Source: Verrucomicrobiota bacterium (GTDB lineage Bacteria; Verrucomicrobiota; Verrucomicrobiia; Chthoniobacterales; UBA10450). From it: a stretch of DNA of 16,215 nucleotides. Below are positions 6,391-14,508 of the stretch, piece by piece; within the stretch, counting starts at the first letter, position 1; every line of letters begins with the position of its first letter. Made by a program: the position numbers and the translations under genes. Where the stretch lies: NCBI GenBank assembly GCA_003219095.1, contig QHPM01000309.1:1-16215 (forward strand), given 5' to 3'. The notes under the pieces were generated by a model. That model ran no database searches, was not told where the DNA came from, and saw nothing but the letters and a program-made list of their open reading frames with translations.

Positions 6391-7332
6391 CTACTGCGAA
6401 TACAACCATTTCATATAATCGGCTACTCCAGCTTCGAGCGGAAATTGCGGCGCGTAACCCAGCGCGTTGTGCGCGTTGTTCAAATCCGCCTGGGTGAAAT
6501 TCTGGTAATGGGCATGCGGGTTATCGAAATAATCCGGCTGAAGATTTGTCTGCAACGAGCGATTCAAAATAAAAACCAGCTCGTTGAAGGATCGGGCCTG
6601 GCCGCTGCCGAGGTTGTAAATGCCACTCGCCTTCGCATCGAGTGCGCAAATTGTTCCATCCACCACATCCTTCACATAAACGAAATCGCGTCGTTGTTCG
6701 CCATGTTTGAAAATACGTGGGCGCTGGCCGGCGCGCATTTGCTGTGACAGATGATAAATCATGCTCGCGGGCACGCCCTTGTGTGCCTCGCGCGGACCAT
6801 AAACATTGAAGTAACGTACACCCACGATGATCCAATCCGGATTTTCCCGCGCCAGCCGGGTCGCGAGATTATCCATGATCGCTTTGGAAAAAGCATAAAT
6901 GTTTGCCGGCGCAGCAGTGGTGGATTCAGCGCTCGCTTCTGTCGTCGCGCCATAAATGGAAGCGGATGATGCGAAAATCACGCGGGACCGGTTTGGCCGC
7001 GCGAATTCCAGCAATCGCCGGAAACTCTCCACGTTGTCGTGCGTTTGCTCAAACTGATTGTGATTAGTGGTGTCCGTGATGGAAGCGAGATGAAAAATCG
7101 CGTCGAAGCTTTCGCCGCCGAATTGTTCTCGCCAGTTCAGCTTCGCCAGATCGGCCGCAACAAAATCTCCGCGATAACCCGCCAGGTTCTTGAAATCACC
7201 CGAGCGAAAATCGTCGATCACGGTGAGTCGCGAATTCGGAAATCCCTCCTGCAATTCCAAGACAAGATTCGACCCGATGAAGCCGGCGCCGCCGGTCACA
7301 AGCAGATTTAACTTTGCGTCGGTTGAAGGCAC
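6391..7332 (-). CDS. hldD: ADP-L-glycero-D-manno-heptose 6-epimerase
   Basis: A short-chain dehydrogenase/reductase-type epimerase that converts ADP-D-glycero-D-manno-heptose to the L-glycero form for the inner core of lipopolysaccharide. The 313 residues show the NADP-binding GGAGFIGSN (14-22), the catalytic SSASIYG region with YAFSK (Y146, K150), and the HldD hallmark VRYFNVYGPREAHKG. HGEQRRDFVYVKDVV and NLGSGQARSFNEL follow as in the family. Length is normal. The start is a GTG (7330-7332) without a clear ribosome-binding site; no in-frame ATG precedes the nucleotide-binding motif. It points to an LPS-bearing outer membrane and agrees with the btuB-like receptor transcribed away from it. 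Confidence 0.95.
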   Translation of the reverse strand: MPSTDAKLNLLVTGGAGFIGSNLVLELQEGFPNSRLTVIDDFRSGDFKNLAGYRGDFVAADLAKLNWREQFGGESFDAIFHLASITDTTNHNQFEQTHDNVESFRRLLEFARPNRSRVIFASSASIYGATTEASAESTTAAPANIYAFSKAIMDNLATRLARENPDWIIVGVRYFNVYGPREAHKGVPASMIYHLSQQMRAGQRPRIFKHGEQRRDFVYVKDVVDGTICALDAKASGIYNLGSGQARSFNELVFILNRSLQTNLQPDYFDNPHAHYQNFTQADLNNAHNALGYAPQFPLEAGVADYMKWLYSQ

Positions 7333-7373
7333 AGGAGAAATGCGCGCGGAAAACGCGTCTGACTAAATAAATC

Positions 7374-7402
7374 TTGAGCGCGGAAGCGCAAGCCGCTATT
7401 GC
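7374..7402 (+). promoter_or_regulatory. Possible promoter for the riboswitch-btuB transcript
   Basis: TTGAGC (7374-7379), a 17-nt spacer and TATTGC (7397-7402) lie immediately ahead of the riboswitch core and on its strand. The -10 element is a weak match, so this is only a candidate. The hldD gene is read in the opposite direction from the same 60-nt region. Confidence 0.3.
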
Positions 7403-7404
7403 TC

Positions 7405-7625
7405 GCTTAGTTCTTTGCGAGTTTTAATCAAGTGGATCGGCGCGAGAAATCCGGTGTGAAGCCGGAGCAGTTGCGCTGCTGTAACTGGATACGATTTCCC
7501 ACGAGCCAATCGTTGTAGAGGCAGGCGTGTCGTCTGCAATTCTTTACCAGCGGTGAAGGCAGGAAAAAGGTGAGTCCGAAAAATTTCGGACCGCATGCCA
7601 GGAGCCAGAATATTCGACCGGTCCG
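7405..7625 (+). ncRNA. Cobalamin (B12) riboswitch
   Basis: The leader holds the conserved cobalamin-aptamer core. It has AAATCCGGTGTGAAGCCGG (about 7447-7465), the following GCGCTGCTGTAACTGGATACG (split here as GCGCTGCTG and TAACTGG), a GTGAAGGCAGGAAAAAGG segment, a GTCCGAAA..TTTCGGAC stem (7574-7591), and the B12-box-like CCGCATGCCAGGAGCCAGAA (7591-7610). It lies upstream of a TonB-dependent receptor, the usual target, which it would shut off when adenosylcobalamin or a related cobalamin is plentiful. The exact outer ends are estimates. Between the aptamer and the gene lies a GC-rich twin-hairpin repeat that may be part of the switching platform. Confidence 0.85.
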
Positions 7626-7646
7626 CCTCATTCGCCAGCGTGTTTT

Positions 7647-7695
7647 TGTAGCCGCGGTCGCTGACCGCGGGCCGGGGTCAACGACCCCGGCTACA
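7647..7695. repeat. Twin-hairpin TGTAGCC/GGCTACA element in the btuB leader
   Basis: A 49-nt element bounded by TGTAGCC and GGCTACA. It holds two perfect 8-bp stems with three-base loops: CCGCGGTCgctGACCGCGG (7652-7670) and CCGGGGTCaacGACCCCGG (7672-7690). It sits about 25 nt after the B12 box and about 95 nt before the btuB start. The plan matches 904-955. Confidence 0.75.
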
Positions 7696-7789
7696 GGACT
7701 CGGACCGCGAAAAAACTTCTTCGCAAAAAGGAAGAATGAGAGTCGCGGCGAACCGTTTTGCTTCGTCTCTCGAAAACAGGAGGATTGAA

Positions 7790-9829
7790 GTGAAACAGAA
7801 ACGTTTGCTGATTGTTTTGATTTCGGGTAGCGCACGCGTCGCGTGTGTTGACGATCGCATCCCGCGATCGCGAGCTTTCCCGAAGACTGTTTTGGCGGGA
7901 CACCAAAACCAACACGCGAGGTCCGAGCCGGACTGGAGTTGCGTGCGCTACCCGGGCTATTGCAATGATGCGTGGTCGCGAATCTCGATCGCGCTCCTTC
8001 TTATTGGGGTCGCAGCCATTTGCCACGGCCAGGACGCATCGCCCACACCTGCGCCCGAATCAGTGCCAATCGTCATCACAGCCACGCGCACTGACATTCC
8101 ACTCGATCAATCGCCCGCCAGCACCAGTGTTGTGACTTCGCAAGACATTGAGGAAAAGCAAATCGAGCGTGTGGCTGATGCGCTGCGCGAAGTGCCGGGG
8201 CTCTCCGTTGTGCAAAGCGGCGCGCCCGGCCAGCTCACTTCCGTATTCACCCGCGGACTGCGTAGCGAACACACCCAGGTCCTGCTCGACGGAATTCCGA
8301 TCAATCAAGGTTTGGCCGGACTGATGAATTTCGCCGACTTCACCATCGACGACCTCGATCGAATCGAAGTGGTGCGGGGACCACAGAGCACACTCTACGG
8401 GCCACGGGCGTTGGCGGGCGCGATTCAAATTTTCACCAAGCGCGGCGAGGGCGATCCAACTTTCACGTTTACCGCTGAAGGCGGATCCTACGGGTCCTTT
8501 CGCGAAGCATTCGAAAGCGAAGGGCAACTTCAACAGCTGGATTACTCTCTCGGCATCAGCCGGCTCGACACCGATCATGCGCGACCGAATAATCAATATC
8601 GGTTAACCAGCGCGATCGCGGATATCGGCTGGTCGCCGGATGCGACGCTGCGGATCGGCAGTTTGATCACTTATTCGCTTGCTGATACCGGGAATCCGAA
8701 CACGATTTTTGATCCGAAACCGCTCGATAATTTTCTGACTGAACGCTGGCTGATCGGGCCGCACATTGATTGGCAGCCAGTGGATTGGTGGGAACACAAA
8801 TTGATCGTAAGCTACGATCACGAGCGACAACTGAATGATCCGAACCAGGATGGATTTGTCGGCCCAACTCGCGCCTTGTTCGAGCGAACGCAGGTCGATT
8901 ACCAAAATGATCTGCGCCCGACGTCCTGGCTCACTATCACAAGCGGATTTTTCTTCAGCAATGTCAACGCCGGCCAGGAACGGCCTTTTGTGCTATTCGG
9001 GCCGCTTTTCATTAGTGACCATACCGAAGAGACGGGCGTCTTTGCCCAGCTAACGCTGAGACCGATCACGGATCTAATTCTCGTTAGCGGTGGCCGGTTC
9101 GATCACTTCAATCAATTCGGCGATGTTTGGACCTGGCGCGAAGCCGGCAGTTACCTCGTCCGCAAAACCGATACTACGCTTCACGCCAGTGTCGCGACCG
9201 GTTTTTCGCCGCCCAGCAGTCAGGATAAGATTTTCGGAATGAATTTCGGACTCGAACCGGAACGCGATCTGGGATGGGATGCGGGAATTGAGCAACGACT
9301 TTGGAACAAGCGGGTCGTTCTCGGCGCGACTTATTTCCACAACGATTTGTCCAACGTCATTGGATTCAATGGTCTCTTCGAAGAGCTGAACCTGGGGAAG
9401 GCGCGAACGCAAGGCGTGGAATGTGAGCTGCGGATGCGGCCATTCGATGAACTCGAACTGGTTGCGACTTATACTTATCTCGACGCGGAGAAGCTTGGGT
9501 CGGCAGATGTCTCTCAGCCGCCGGGCGCGCGGTTGCCGCGCCGGCCACGCAATGAAGTCTATGTTTCAGCGTCATATCTGTGGTGGCAGAAATTGCGGAC
9601 TACGCTTTCGGCAAAGTGGGTTAATGCGCGCGAAGAACTGAATTTCGGCGGGCCGAACTTCGATATCGAGGATTACAGCTTTGTAAATTTTGCCGCGGAA
9701 TACGAAATCAGCCCTCATGTATCCGTTTTCGGCCGCATCGATAACTTAACGAATGAGCATTATGCCGAGGTGTTCGGCTTCCCCGCACTCGGCCGCGCGG
9801 TGTATGGGGGAGCGAAACTGCGTTTTTGA
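7790..9829 (+). CDS. btuB: TonB-dependent vitamin B12 receptor (BtuB-like), with a repeat in its leader peptide
   Basis: An outer-membrane beta-barrel that imports cobalamin using TonB energy. From GTG at 7790-7792, preceded by AGGAGG at ideal spacing, the 679-residue protein has a TonB-box-like PIVITATR (93-100). A plug domain follows (IERVADALREVPGLSVVQSG, TRGLRSEHTQVLLDGIPIN, IEVVRGPQSTLYG), then a long barrel ending in AVYGGAKLRF with the terminal Phe of outer-membrane proteins. The cobalamin riboswitch supports B12 as substrate. The N-terminus is odd: a hydrophobic start (LLIVLI, 6-11) is followed by 43 residues (13-55) encoded by a palindromic element, and then by a second hydrophobic stretch ISIALLLIGVAAIC (65-78) that looks like the real signal core. 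No in-frame start lies between. An ATG at 7736 is less likely. Confidence 0.9.
   Translation: MKQKRLLIVLISGSARVACVDDRIPRSRAFPKTVLAGHQNQHARSEPDWSCVRYPGYCNDAWSRISIALLLIGVAAICHGQDASPTPAPESVPIVITATRTDIPLDQSPASTSVVTSQDIEEKQIERVADALREVPGLSVVQSGAPGQLTSVFTRGLRSEHTQVLLDGIPINQGLAGLMNFADFTIDDLDRIEVVRGPQSTLYGPRALAGAIQIFTKRGEGDPTFTFTAEGGSYGSFREAFESEGQLQQLDYSLGISRLDTDHARPNNQYRLTSAIADIGWSPDATLRIGSLITYSLADTGNPNTIFDPKPLDNFLTERWLIGPHIDWQPVDWWEHKLIVSYDHERQLNDPNQDGFVGPTRALFERTQVDYQNDLRPTSWLTITSGFFFSNVNAGQERPFVLFGPLFISDHTEETGVFAQLTLRPITDLILVSGGRFDHFNQFGDVWTWREAGSYLVRKTDTTLHASVATGFSPPSSQDKIFGMNFGLEPERDLGWDAGIEQRLWNKRVVLGATYFHNDLSNVIGFNGLFEELNLGKARTQGVECELRMRPFDELELVATYTYLDAEKLGSADVSQPPGARLPRRPRNEVYVSASYLWWQKLRTTLSAKWVNAREELNFGGPNFDIEDYSFVNFAAEYEISPHVSVFGRIDNLTNEHYAEVFGFPALGRAVYGGAKLRF
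7825..7953. mobile_element. 129-nt palindromic element, copy 1 (inside btuB)
   Basis: The ends GGGTAGCGCACGC (7825-7837) and GCGTGCGCTACCC (7941-7953) are perfect 13-nt inverted repeats. An internal stem GTTTTGG..CCAAAAC (7889-7909) corresponds to a different but still complementary stem in copy 2. The length is 129 nt, 43 codons, with no stop in the btuB frame. No transposase is encoded, so it would be a non-autonomous, MITE-like element. Confidence 0.75.
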
Positions 9830-9841
9830 TTATGAACGCAT

Positions 9842-9966
9842 TGTCATCCTGAACCCGAATGCCTTCGGGGTGAGGAACCTCACATTCTCGCTCGTGGCAC
9901 ACAAGCATTTGTCGGTATTCGATGAGCTCGTGCGAGGTCACTCGCTACGCCCGGCAGGACAAGCAC
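9842..9966. repeat. GTCATCC-type palindromic element between btuB and rmuC
   Basis: The left end TGTCATCCTGAACCCGAA is clear, with a tight stem GTGAGGaaCCTCAC at 9870-9883. The matching right-hand part is recognisable as GCGAGGTCACTCGCTACGCCC but its end is worn (CAGGACAA instead of GGGATGACA). It starts 12 nt after the btuB stop. Confidence 0.55.
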
Positions 9967-9990
9967 GTTGCTGAAGTCGCTTGTCCCGCC
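9953..9990 (+). terminator. Hairpin after btuB / before rmuC
   Basis: GGCAGGACAAGC (9953-9964) pairs with GCTTGTCCCGCC (9979-9990) apart from one mismatch, leaving a 14-nt loop. No T-run follows, so if it ends the btuB transcript it does so weakly; it may instead be a repeat. Confidence 0.35.
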
Positions 9991-10040
9991 CTACCTTTAT
10001 GCGAAGGCTGGAAGGAATCTCTCGCATTAAATATATTAGA

Positions 10041-11186
10041 ATGTTTTTGAGGTCCCGGCACCGATCCGCCAGTGGCGATTTGCTCGCTAAAATCGAACTG
10101 CTCGAGCGCGCGCAGGAACGCGGCGAACGAACACTGCGGGAAGAGATGACGCGTGGTCGCGAGGAGAATGCCAATGCCGCGAAATCGCAGCGCGAGGAAC
10201 TGACCGCCTCACTGGAAAGTGTGCGTGGGATCGTCGATCTGCGTTTGCAGGAATTGCAAAAGGACAATGCGCAGCAGATCGAAAGAATGCGCGCGACGGT
10301 AGATGAAAAATTGGAGGGAACACTCGAGAAACGGCTGGGCGAATCGTTCAAACTGGTGAGCGAGCGATTGGAAAAGGTGCACCAGGGCCTCGGCGCGATG
10401 CAGCAACTGGCGAGCGATGTCGGTGGATTGCAGCGGGTGCTGACCAATGTGAAAACGCGCGGTGGCTGGGGAGAGGTGCAGCTGGGCGCGCTGCTCGAGC
10501 AATTGCTCACTGCGGAACAATTCGATCGCAATGTGCAAACGCGGGAGGAAAGCGGCGAACGCGTGGATTATGCGATCAAATTGCCGGGCGAAGGAAATGG
10601 CGCTGCAGTGTGGCTGCCAATCGATGCCAAATTTCCGATGGAGGATTATCAGCGACTGATTACGGCACAGGAAAGCGGCGACTCAGTGCTAACCGACGGC
10701 GCGATGAAAGATTTGGAAGCGCAGCTCAAAAAATCGGCGAAAGATATCTGCGCGAAATATATTAATCCGCCAAAAACAACCGATTTCGCGCTGATGTTTC
10801 TTCCGACCGAAGGATTGTATGCGGAAGCGATTCGTCGAATCGGTCTGGTCGAGCAGGTCCAGCGCGATTGCCGGGTGGTCTTCGCCGGGCCGACCACGCT
10901 GGCGGCGTTGCTCAACAGCCTGCAGATGGGATTTCGCACTCTCGCAATCCAGAAGCGATCGAGTGAGGTTTGGAACCTGTTAGCTGGAGTCAAGACGGAG
11001 TTTGCCAAGTTTGGCGACTCCCTTTCAAAGGTGAAAGACAAGCTCGATCAAGCTGCCAGCGACATGGACAAAGTGGCGGTGCGCTCCCGCGCGATCACGA
11101 AAAAGCTGCGCGACGTGGAAGAGCTGCCGAGCAACCCGCAGCCATTGTTGCCGGAGCTGCTGCCGGAGGAGGAGGAATTGGAGTGA
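10041..11186 (+). CDS. rmuC: DNA recombination protein RmuC, apparently without membrane anchor
   Basis: RmuC is a nuclease-fold protein implicated in limiting inversions at short repeats. The 381-residue product has a charged coiled-coil N-terminal part (about 10-130: LLAKIELLERAQERGERTLR, LQELQKDNAQQIERM). The RmuC core follows: KTRGGWGEVQLGALLEQLL (141-145 = GGWGE), AVWLPIDAKFP (191-199 region), FALMFLPTEGLYAEA, VVFAGPTTLAALLNSLQMGF and AIQKRSSEVWNLLAG, with an acidic tail. Most RmuC proteins start with a transmembrane helix; none is seen here, and the DNA just upstream is repeat-derived. The start is uncertain: ATG at 10041 is chosen, but ATG at 9999 is in frame and neither has a good ribosome-binding site. 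Confidence 0.92.
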   Translation: MFLRSRHRSASGDLLAKIELLERAQERGERTLREEMTRGREENANAAKSQREELTASLESVRGIVDLRLQELQKDNAQQIERMRATVDEKLEGTLEKRLGESFKLVSERLEKVHQGLGAMQQLASDVGGLQRVLTNVKTRGGWGEVQLGALLEQLLTAEQFDRNVQTREESGERVDYAIKLPGEGNGAAVWLPIDAKFPMEDYQRLITAQESGDSVLTDGAMKDLEAQLKKSAKDICAKYINPPKTTDFALMFLPTEGLYAEAIRRIGLVEQVQRDCRVVFAGPTTLAALLNSLQMGFRTLAIQKRSSEVWNLLAGVKTEFAKFGDSLSKVKDKLDQAASDMDKVAVRSRAITKKLRDVEELPSNPQPLLPELLPEEEELE

Positions 11187-11189
11187 TTC

Positions 11190-11234
11190 GTTAAAACCGT
11201 TACAAGGTTAAATTGGATCTCACGTTTTAACCTT
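11190..11234 (+). terminator. GTTAAAA/GTTACA motif and hairpin after rmuC
   Basis: Four bases after the rmuC stop comes GTTAAAACCGTTACAAGGTTAAA. Its AAGGTTAAA (11204-11212) pairs perfectly with TTTAACCTT (11226-11234). The motif matches the one after rplL, in the same orientation relative to the stop codon. Confidence 0.4.
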
Positions 11235-11257
11235 AATCTTTCAATGCTCTGTCTTCT

Positions 11258-11332
11258 CCTATTCCTACTCTTAATCCTATTCCTATTCTCCTTTCTGTAT
11301 CCGGGAAAGAATAGGATTAAGAATATGAGTAG
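11258..11332. terminator. Inverted repeat between convergent rmuC and DUF885 genes
   Basis: CTTAATCCTATTC (11270-11282) pairs perfectly with GAATAGGATTAAG (11309-11321). Looser outer pairing extends to CCTACTC (11264-11270) against GAGTAG (11327-11332). The left arm is a pyrimidine-only run of ATTCCTA/CTTAATC units. Its place between two convergent stop codons suggests a bidirectional terminator or a dispersed repeat. Confidence 0.5.
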
Positions 11333-11341
11333 AAATAAGAC

Positions 11342-13099
11342 TTATAGCACCTCATCCCACTTCGCCTTGTTCTTAAGCAGGATCTCGCGCAGCAAACGAA
11401 TCGGCGGCATGCCGTGATCGAGCAACTGATTGTGAAATTGTTCTAACGAGAACTCGGCGCCCTGTAGTGCCTTGTAATCGTCGCGCAATTTTAAAATCTC
11501 CATTTTACCGAGGCTGTAGTTTAAGTAGCCGTAGTCGAAGGTCCCGCGCATCGCTTCACTGCGCGCCGGTTTTTCTTCGTAGTAGCAATTTTCGCGAAAA
11601 AATTTGGTCGCCTCGTCGACCGACATATTTTGGGTGTGCATTTTCACCGAAACGCAGAGGCGGCAAAGCCGCAGTAACGCTTCCGAAGCCTGCGCCATTC
11701 GATATTTAGCCGCCCGTTTTTGTTCTTCACCAGTCCCAGGGGGTTTTTTGAGCCCGCCGAAACCCTGATCGAGCATCATTTGCTCGCAGTAATGCGCCCA
11801 CCCTTCAATGAAGGCGTAGCTGCCGAAAATCTTCTCGATCTTGTTCGCGCTTGAAGCGTTTAAGCGCAGGAATTGTACATAATGACCGGGATAAGCTTCA
11901 TGAATCGAGGTCACATCTGCGGTATAGTAGTTGAATGAGGTAAGCCATTCTTCCTTTTGCTGCTCGCTCCAGTTCGGCTCGACCGGCGTGACGTAATAAA
12001 ATGCTTCGGTCGCTTTTTTCTCGAACGGTCCCGGCGTATCCATCGAGGCAAACGAGGTGGCCCGATCATATTGCGGTGTTTCTTTTACCTGCGCTGCCTT
12101 GGAATTCGGCGGAATGCCGACAATTTTGTGGTCGGTGACGTAACTACGGATTTGATCTAAGTTTTTCGCAATCTCCGAAATCAATTTGTCGGCGCTGGGG
12201 TGATCTTTCTGGATTTCCTTGAATACCTCCGCGGGCGATTTATTCGGATCGATGATTTTGGCGGCGTCGGCGAACGTTTTCTGTTCCTCTTTCAATTTCG
12301 CGAGGCCGATCTCGAGAATCTTGGCCGGCGGTAAATCGACAAGTTCGCTCTCTGATAGCCAACGCTGATATTTGGCCTCGCCCAAGGCGAAGTTTGGGGT
12401 CGCTTTCGACAATTTCTCCTTCTCCAGCCAGCTGGCGAAATCACTGAGCGCGGTGGCGGCTTTGCGATTGGCCTCGATGAAATTGCCACGCAACTCCTGG
12501 TCCTTAACAGTGTCGACCGCGGTCACCATGTCCTTACGCAGAAAATCAGCGGAACCGCGTGCGATCTGGATGGCGAGTTCGACGTGCGGCCGGGGCAATA
12601 CCGCCTCCAGATTGGTTTTGCCGGCGATGAGAATATTCGGGATTTGCGATTCGATCGCGATCAGACTGCGAACCCGGTCTTCCAGCGGCGCGAAATTACG
12701 CGCGATGTAGATATTCAAATCGGCGCAGTGCGCATAGGTCATGGGGTTGCGCTCGAACTTGTGCACATCCTGAAATTCGAAGAGCTCGTTTGCGATGGCG
12801 GCCTGCAAGATGCGCAGGTCAATTCCGTTGCGCGTATTCAATTCCTCGGGCTCGAATTTACGCAACCGGTCCTCGAAACGGCGGAGACGCTGCAATTCGG
12901 CATCGAGCGCAAGCCGGCTGAAATCATCCGCCCGGCCATCGTATTCGTGAAAACCAAGCCGGGTGGCGAGAAGCGGCCGCGCGTTCAGGTAACCTTTTAT
13001 GAACTCTTCCGCGACCGCGGCGAAATCGGTATTGGTGTTTTGCGCGGCATTGAGCGTCGGCACGATTGCGAAAAGAATGAGCAGGAGAAATCGTTTCAT
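11342..13099 (-). CDS. Secreted DUF885 family protein (putative zinc metallopeptidase)
   Basis: A large exported protein of the DUF885 family, which has a gluzincin-like HExxxxGH-type centre and is presumed to act as a metallopeptidase. From ATG at 13097-13099 it has 585 residues (an adjacent TTG would add one). The signal peptide is MKRFLLLILFAIVPTLNA, cleaved before AQN. The diagnostic motifs are TSIHEAYPGHYVQFL (about 399-412) and FIEGWAHYCEQMML (about 430-443), followed by YLNYSLGKMEILKLRDDY near the C-terminus. Substrate unknown. It is divergent from a C-terminal processing peptidase with only 78 nt between them, so two envelope proteases may share a control region. Confidence 0.9.
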   Translation of the reverse strand: MKRFLLLILFAIVPTLNAAQNTNTDFAAVAEEFIKGYLNARPLLATRLGFHEYDGRADDFSRLALDAELQRLRRFEDRLRKFEPEELNTRNGIDLRILQAAIANELFEFQDVHKFERNPMTYAHCADLNIYIARNFAPLEDRVRSLIAIESQIPNILIAGKTNLEAVLPRPHVELAIQIARGSADFLRKDMVTAVDTVKDQELRGNFIEANRKAATALSDFASWLEKEKLSKATPNFALGEAKYQRWLSESELVDLPPAKILEIGLAKLKEEQKTFADAAKIIDPNKSPAEVFKEIQKDHPSADKLISEIAKNLDQIRSYVTDHKIVGIPPNSKAAQVKETPQYDRATSFASMDTPGPFEKKATEAFYYVTPVEPNWSEQQKEEWLTSFNYYTADVTSIHEAYPGHYVQFLRLNASSANKIEKIFGSYAFIEGWAHYCEQMMLDQGFGGLKKPPGTGEEQKRAAKYRMAQASEALLRLCRLCVSVKMHTQNMSVDEATKFFRENCYYEEKPARSEAMRGTFDYGYLNYSLGKMEILKLRDDYKALQGAEFSLEQFHNQLLDHGMPPIRLLREILLKNKAKWDEVL

Positions 13100-13177
13100 C
13101 AATGGGCGGAGGCGGGACGTTAACGAATGGGTTGACCGTTGCCAAAAATTTCGCCCTGAGCGAAAATCAAGATCTTC

Positions 13178-14473
13178 ATGAAACGTCGATTCCTTTTTAT
13201 TGTGCTGGTATTGCTCGCCGTCATCAACGGGCTACTGGCGTTTCGGCTCTTTACCGCACACGCAGCGGAAAACGATCCTGACAGCGGTTACGCCCAGATC
13301 GCGGTCTTCGCCAAAGCCATACAGTTGCTGCGGCAGGATTATGTGGATGGCAATAAGACGAGTTATCACGATCTCGTTTATGCCGCGATGAAGGGCATGC
13401 TCGCCTCGCTCGATCCGCACAGCCAATTCATGGAGCCGGACGACTTTCGCGATATGCAGGACGACACTCGCAGCCGGTTCAATGGACTCGGTATCGAAGT
13501 TTCGACCAAAAATGGTGTCCTTACCGTTGTCACACCGATGGAAGATACCCCGGCGGCGAAGGCAGGAATTCTGGCCGGTGATCAGATTTTGAAAATTAAC
13601 GGCACGCCAACAGAGAGATTGGAATTGCAACAGGCGGTCAATCTGCTGCGCGGCAAACCGGAACAGAAAGCGACTTTAACAATTCTTAGACCGGCCAGCA
13701 AAGAAGTTAAAGACTACGTCCTAGAGCGCGCCGAAGTAAAAGTTCAGAGCGTGAAGAATGCGCATGTCATCGATAAGGAGCTGACCGGCGCATTCAAGGT
13801 CGGTTACGTGCGGGTGGTACAGTTTAACGAACCAACGGCCGAGGAATTGGGCAAAGCGCTCGACGACTTGCAGAAACAAGGAATGCAGGCGCTGATTTTG
13901 GATTTGCGAAATAACCCCGGCGGCCTGCTCAACAGTGCGGTCGATGTCTGCGCCCAGTTCCTGCCACCGAATACAATCGTCGTTTCCACCCAGGGACGGG
14001 CGGCATCGCAAGAACGCGAGTACACCACTTCGTCCACTGCGAAAGAGCGTCCGCATTTTCCGCTGGCGGTGTTGGTCAATGAAGGCAGCGCCAGCGGCGC
14101 GGAAATTGTGTCGGGGGCGCTAAAGGATTTGAAACGCGCCATCCTTGTCGGCGAAACGACTTTCGGAAAAGGATCGGTGCAAAATGTTTTGCAACTACCA
14201 GATGGATCGGCTTTGCGTTTCACCACCGCGAAATATTACACCCCGGGTAAGCAGGTCATCCACGGCGCTGGGGTTACGCCGAATATTGCGGTCCCAATGA
14301 CGGCAGAACAGGAGCACGCGCTTTTCCTTGCGCGCAACAGCGACGCCAAAATCGGGGACGAGAAAACGCAGATTCGCTCGCGCGACCCGCAGATGCTGCG
14401 CGCGATCGATGCGCTCAAAGGCGTCATGACCTACGCGCAGGAAAATTCGCCGAAAAGCGAGGCGAAGAAATAG
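13178..14473 (+). CDS. ctpA: C-terminal processing peptidase, S41 family
   Basis: A periplasmic serine protease of the CtpA/Prc (S41) family, which degrades or trims proteins from their C-termini. The 431 residues comprise an N-terminal signal or anchor helix (5-22, LFIVLVLLAVINGLLAF), a helical segment with YAAMKGMLASLDPHSQFMEP (68-87), a PDZ domain (about 100-175, with GLGIEVSTKNGVLTVV and AGILAGDQILKING), and the protease core. The catalytic dyad is Ser306 in NEGSASGAEI and Lys331 in GETTFGKGSVQ, with Gln335 four residues on, as in CtpB. LDLRNNPGGLL (241-251) is also typical. Start ATG gives a proper signal; no strong ribosome-binding site is seen. It lies upstream of tsaD, separated by a repeat. 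Confidence 0.96.
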   Translation: MKRRFLFIVLVLLAVINGLLAFRLFTAHAAENDPDSGYAQIAVFAKAIQLLRQDYVDGNKTSYHDLVYAAMKGMLASLDPHSQFMEPDDFRDMQDDTRSRFNGLGIEVSTKNGVLTVVTPMEDTPAAKAGILAGDQILKINGTPTERLELQQAVNLLRGKPEQKATLTILRPASKEVKDYVLERAEVKVQSVKNAHVIDKELTGAFKVGYVRVVQFNEPTAEELGKALDDLQKQGMQALILDLRNNPGGLLNSAVDVCAQFLPPNTIVVSTQGRAASQEREYTTSSTAKERPHFPLAVLVNEGSASGAEIVSGALKDLKRAILVGETTFGKGSVQNVLQLPDGSALRFTTAKYYTPGKQVIHGAGVTPNIAVPMTAEQEHALFLARNSDAKIGDEKTQIRSRDPQMLRAIDALKGVMTYAQENSPKSEAKK

Positions 14474-14508
14474 CCTTGTCACTTCGGCGTCATTGCCATG
14501 CGATAGAC

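Noticed and set aside
7845..8135. ATG ATG CGT start after the repeat as an alternative btuB beginning
   Set aside because: It is in a different frame from the plug domain and soon runs out of phase with it, so it cannot start the receptor.
13103..13177. Promoter for ctpA with TTGACC as -35
   Set aside because: A TTGACC is present near 13133, but no acceptable -10 hexamer stands at 16-18 nt from it, so it was not listed.
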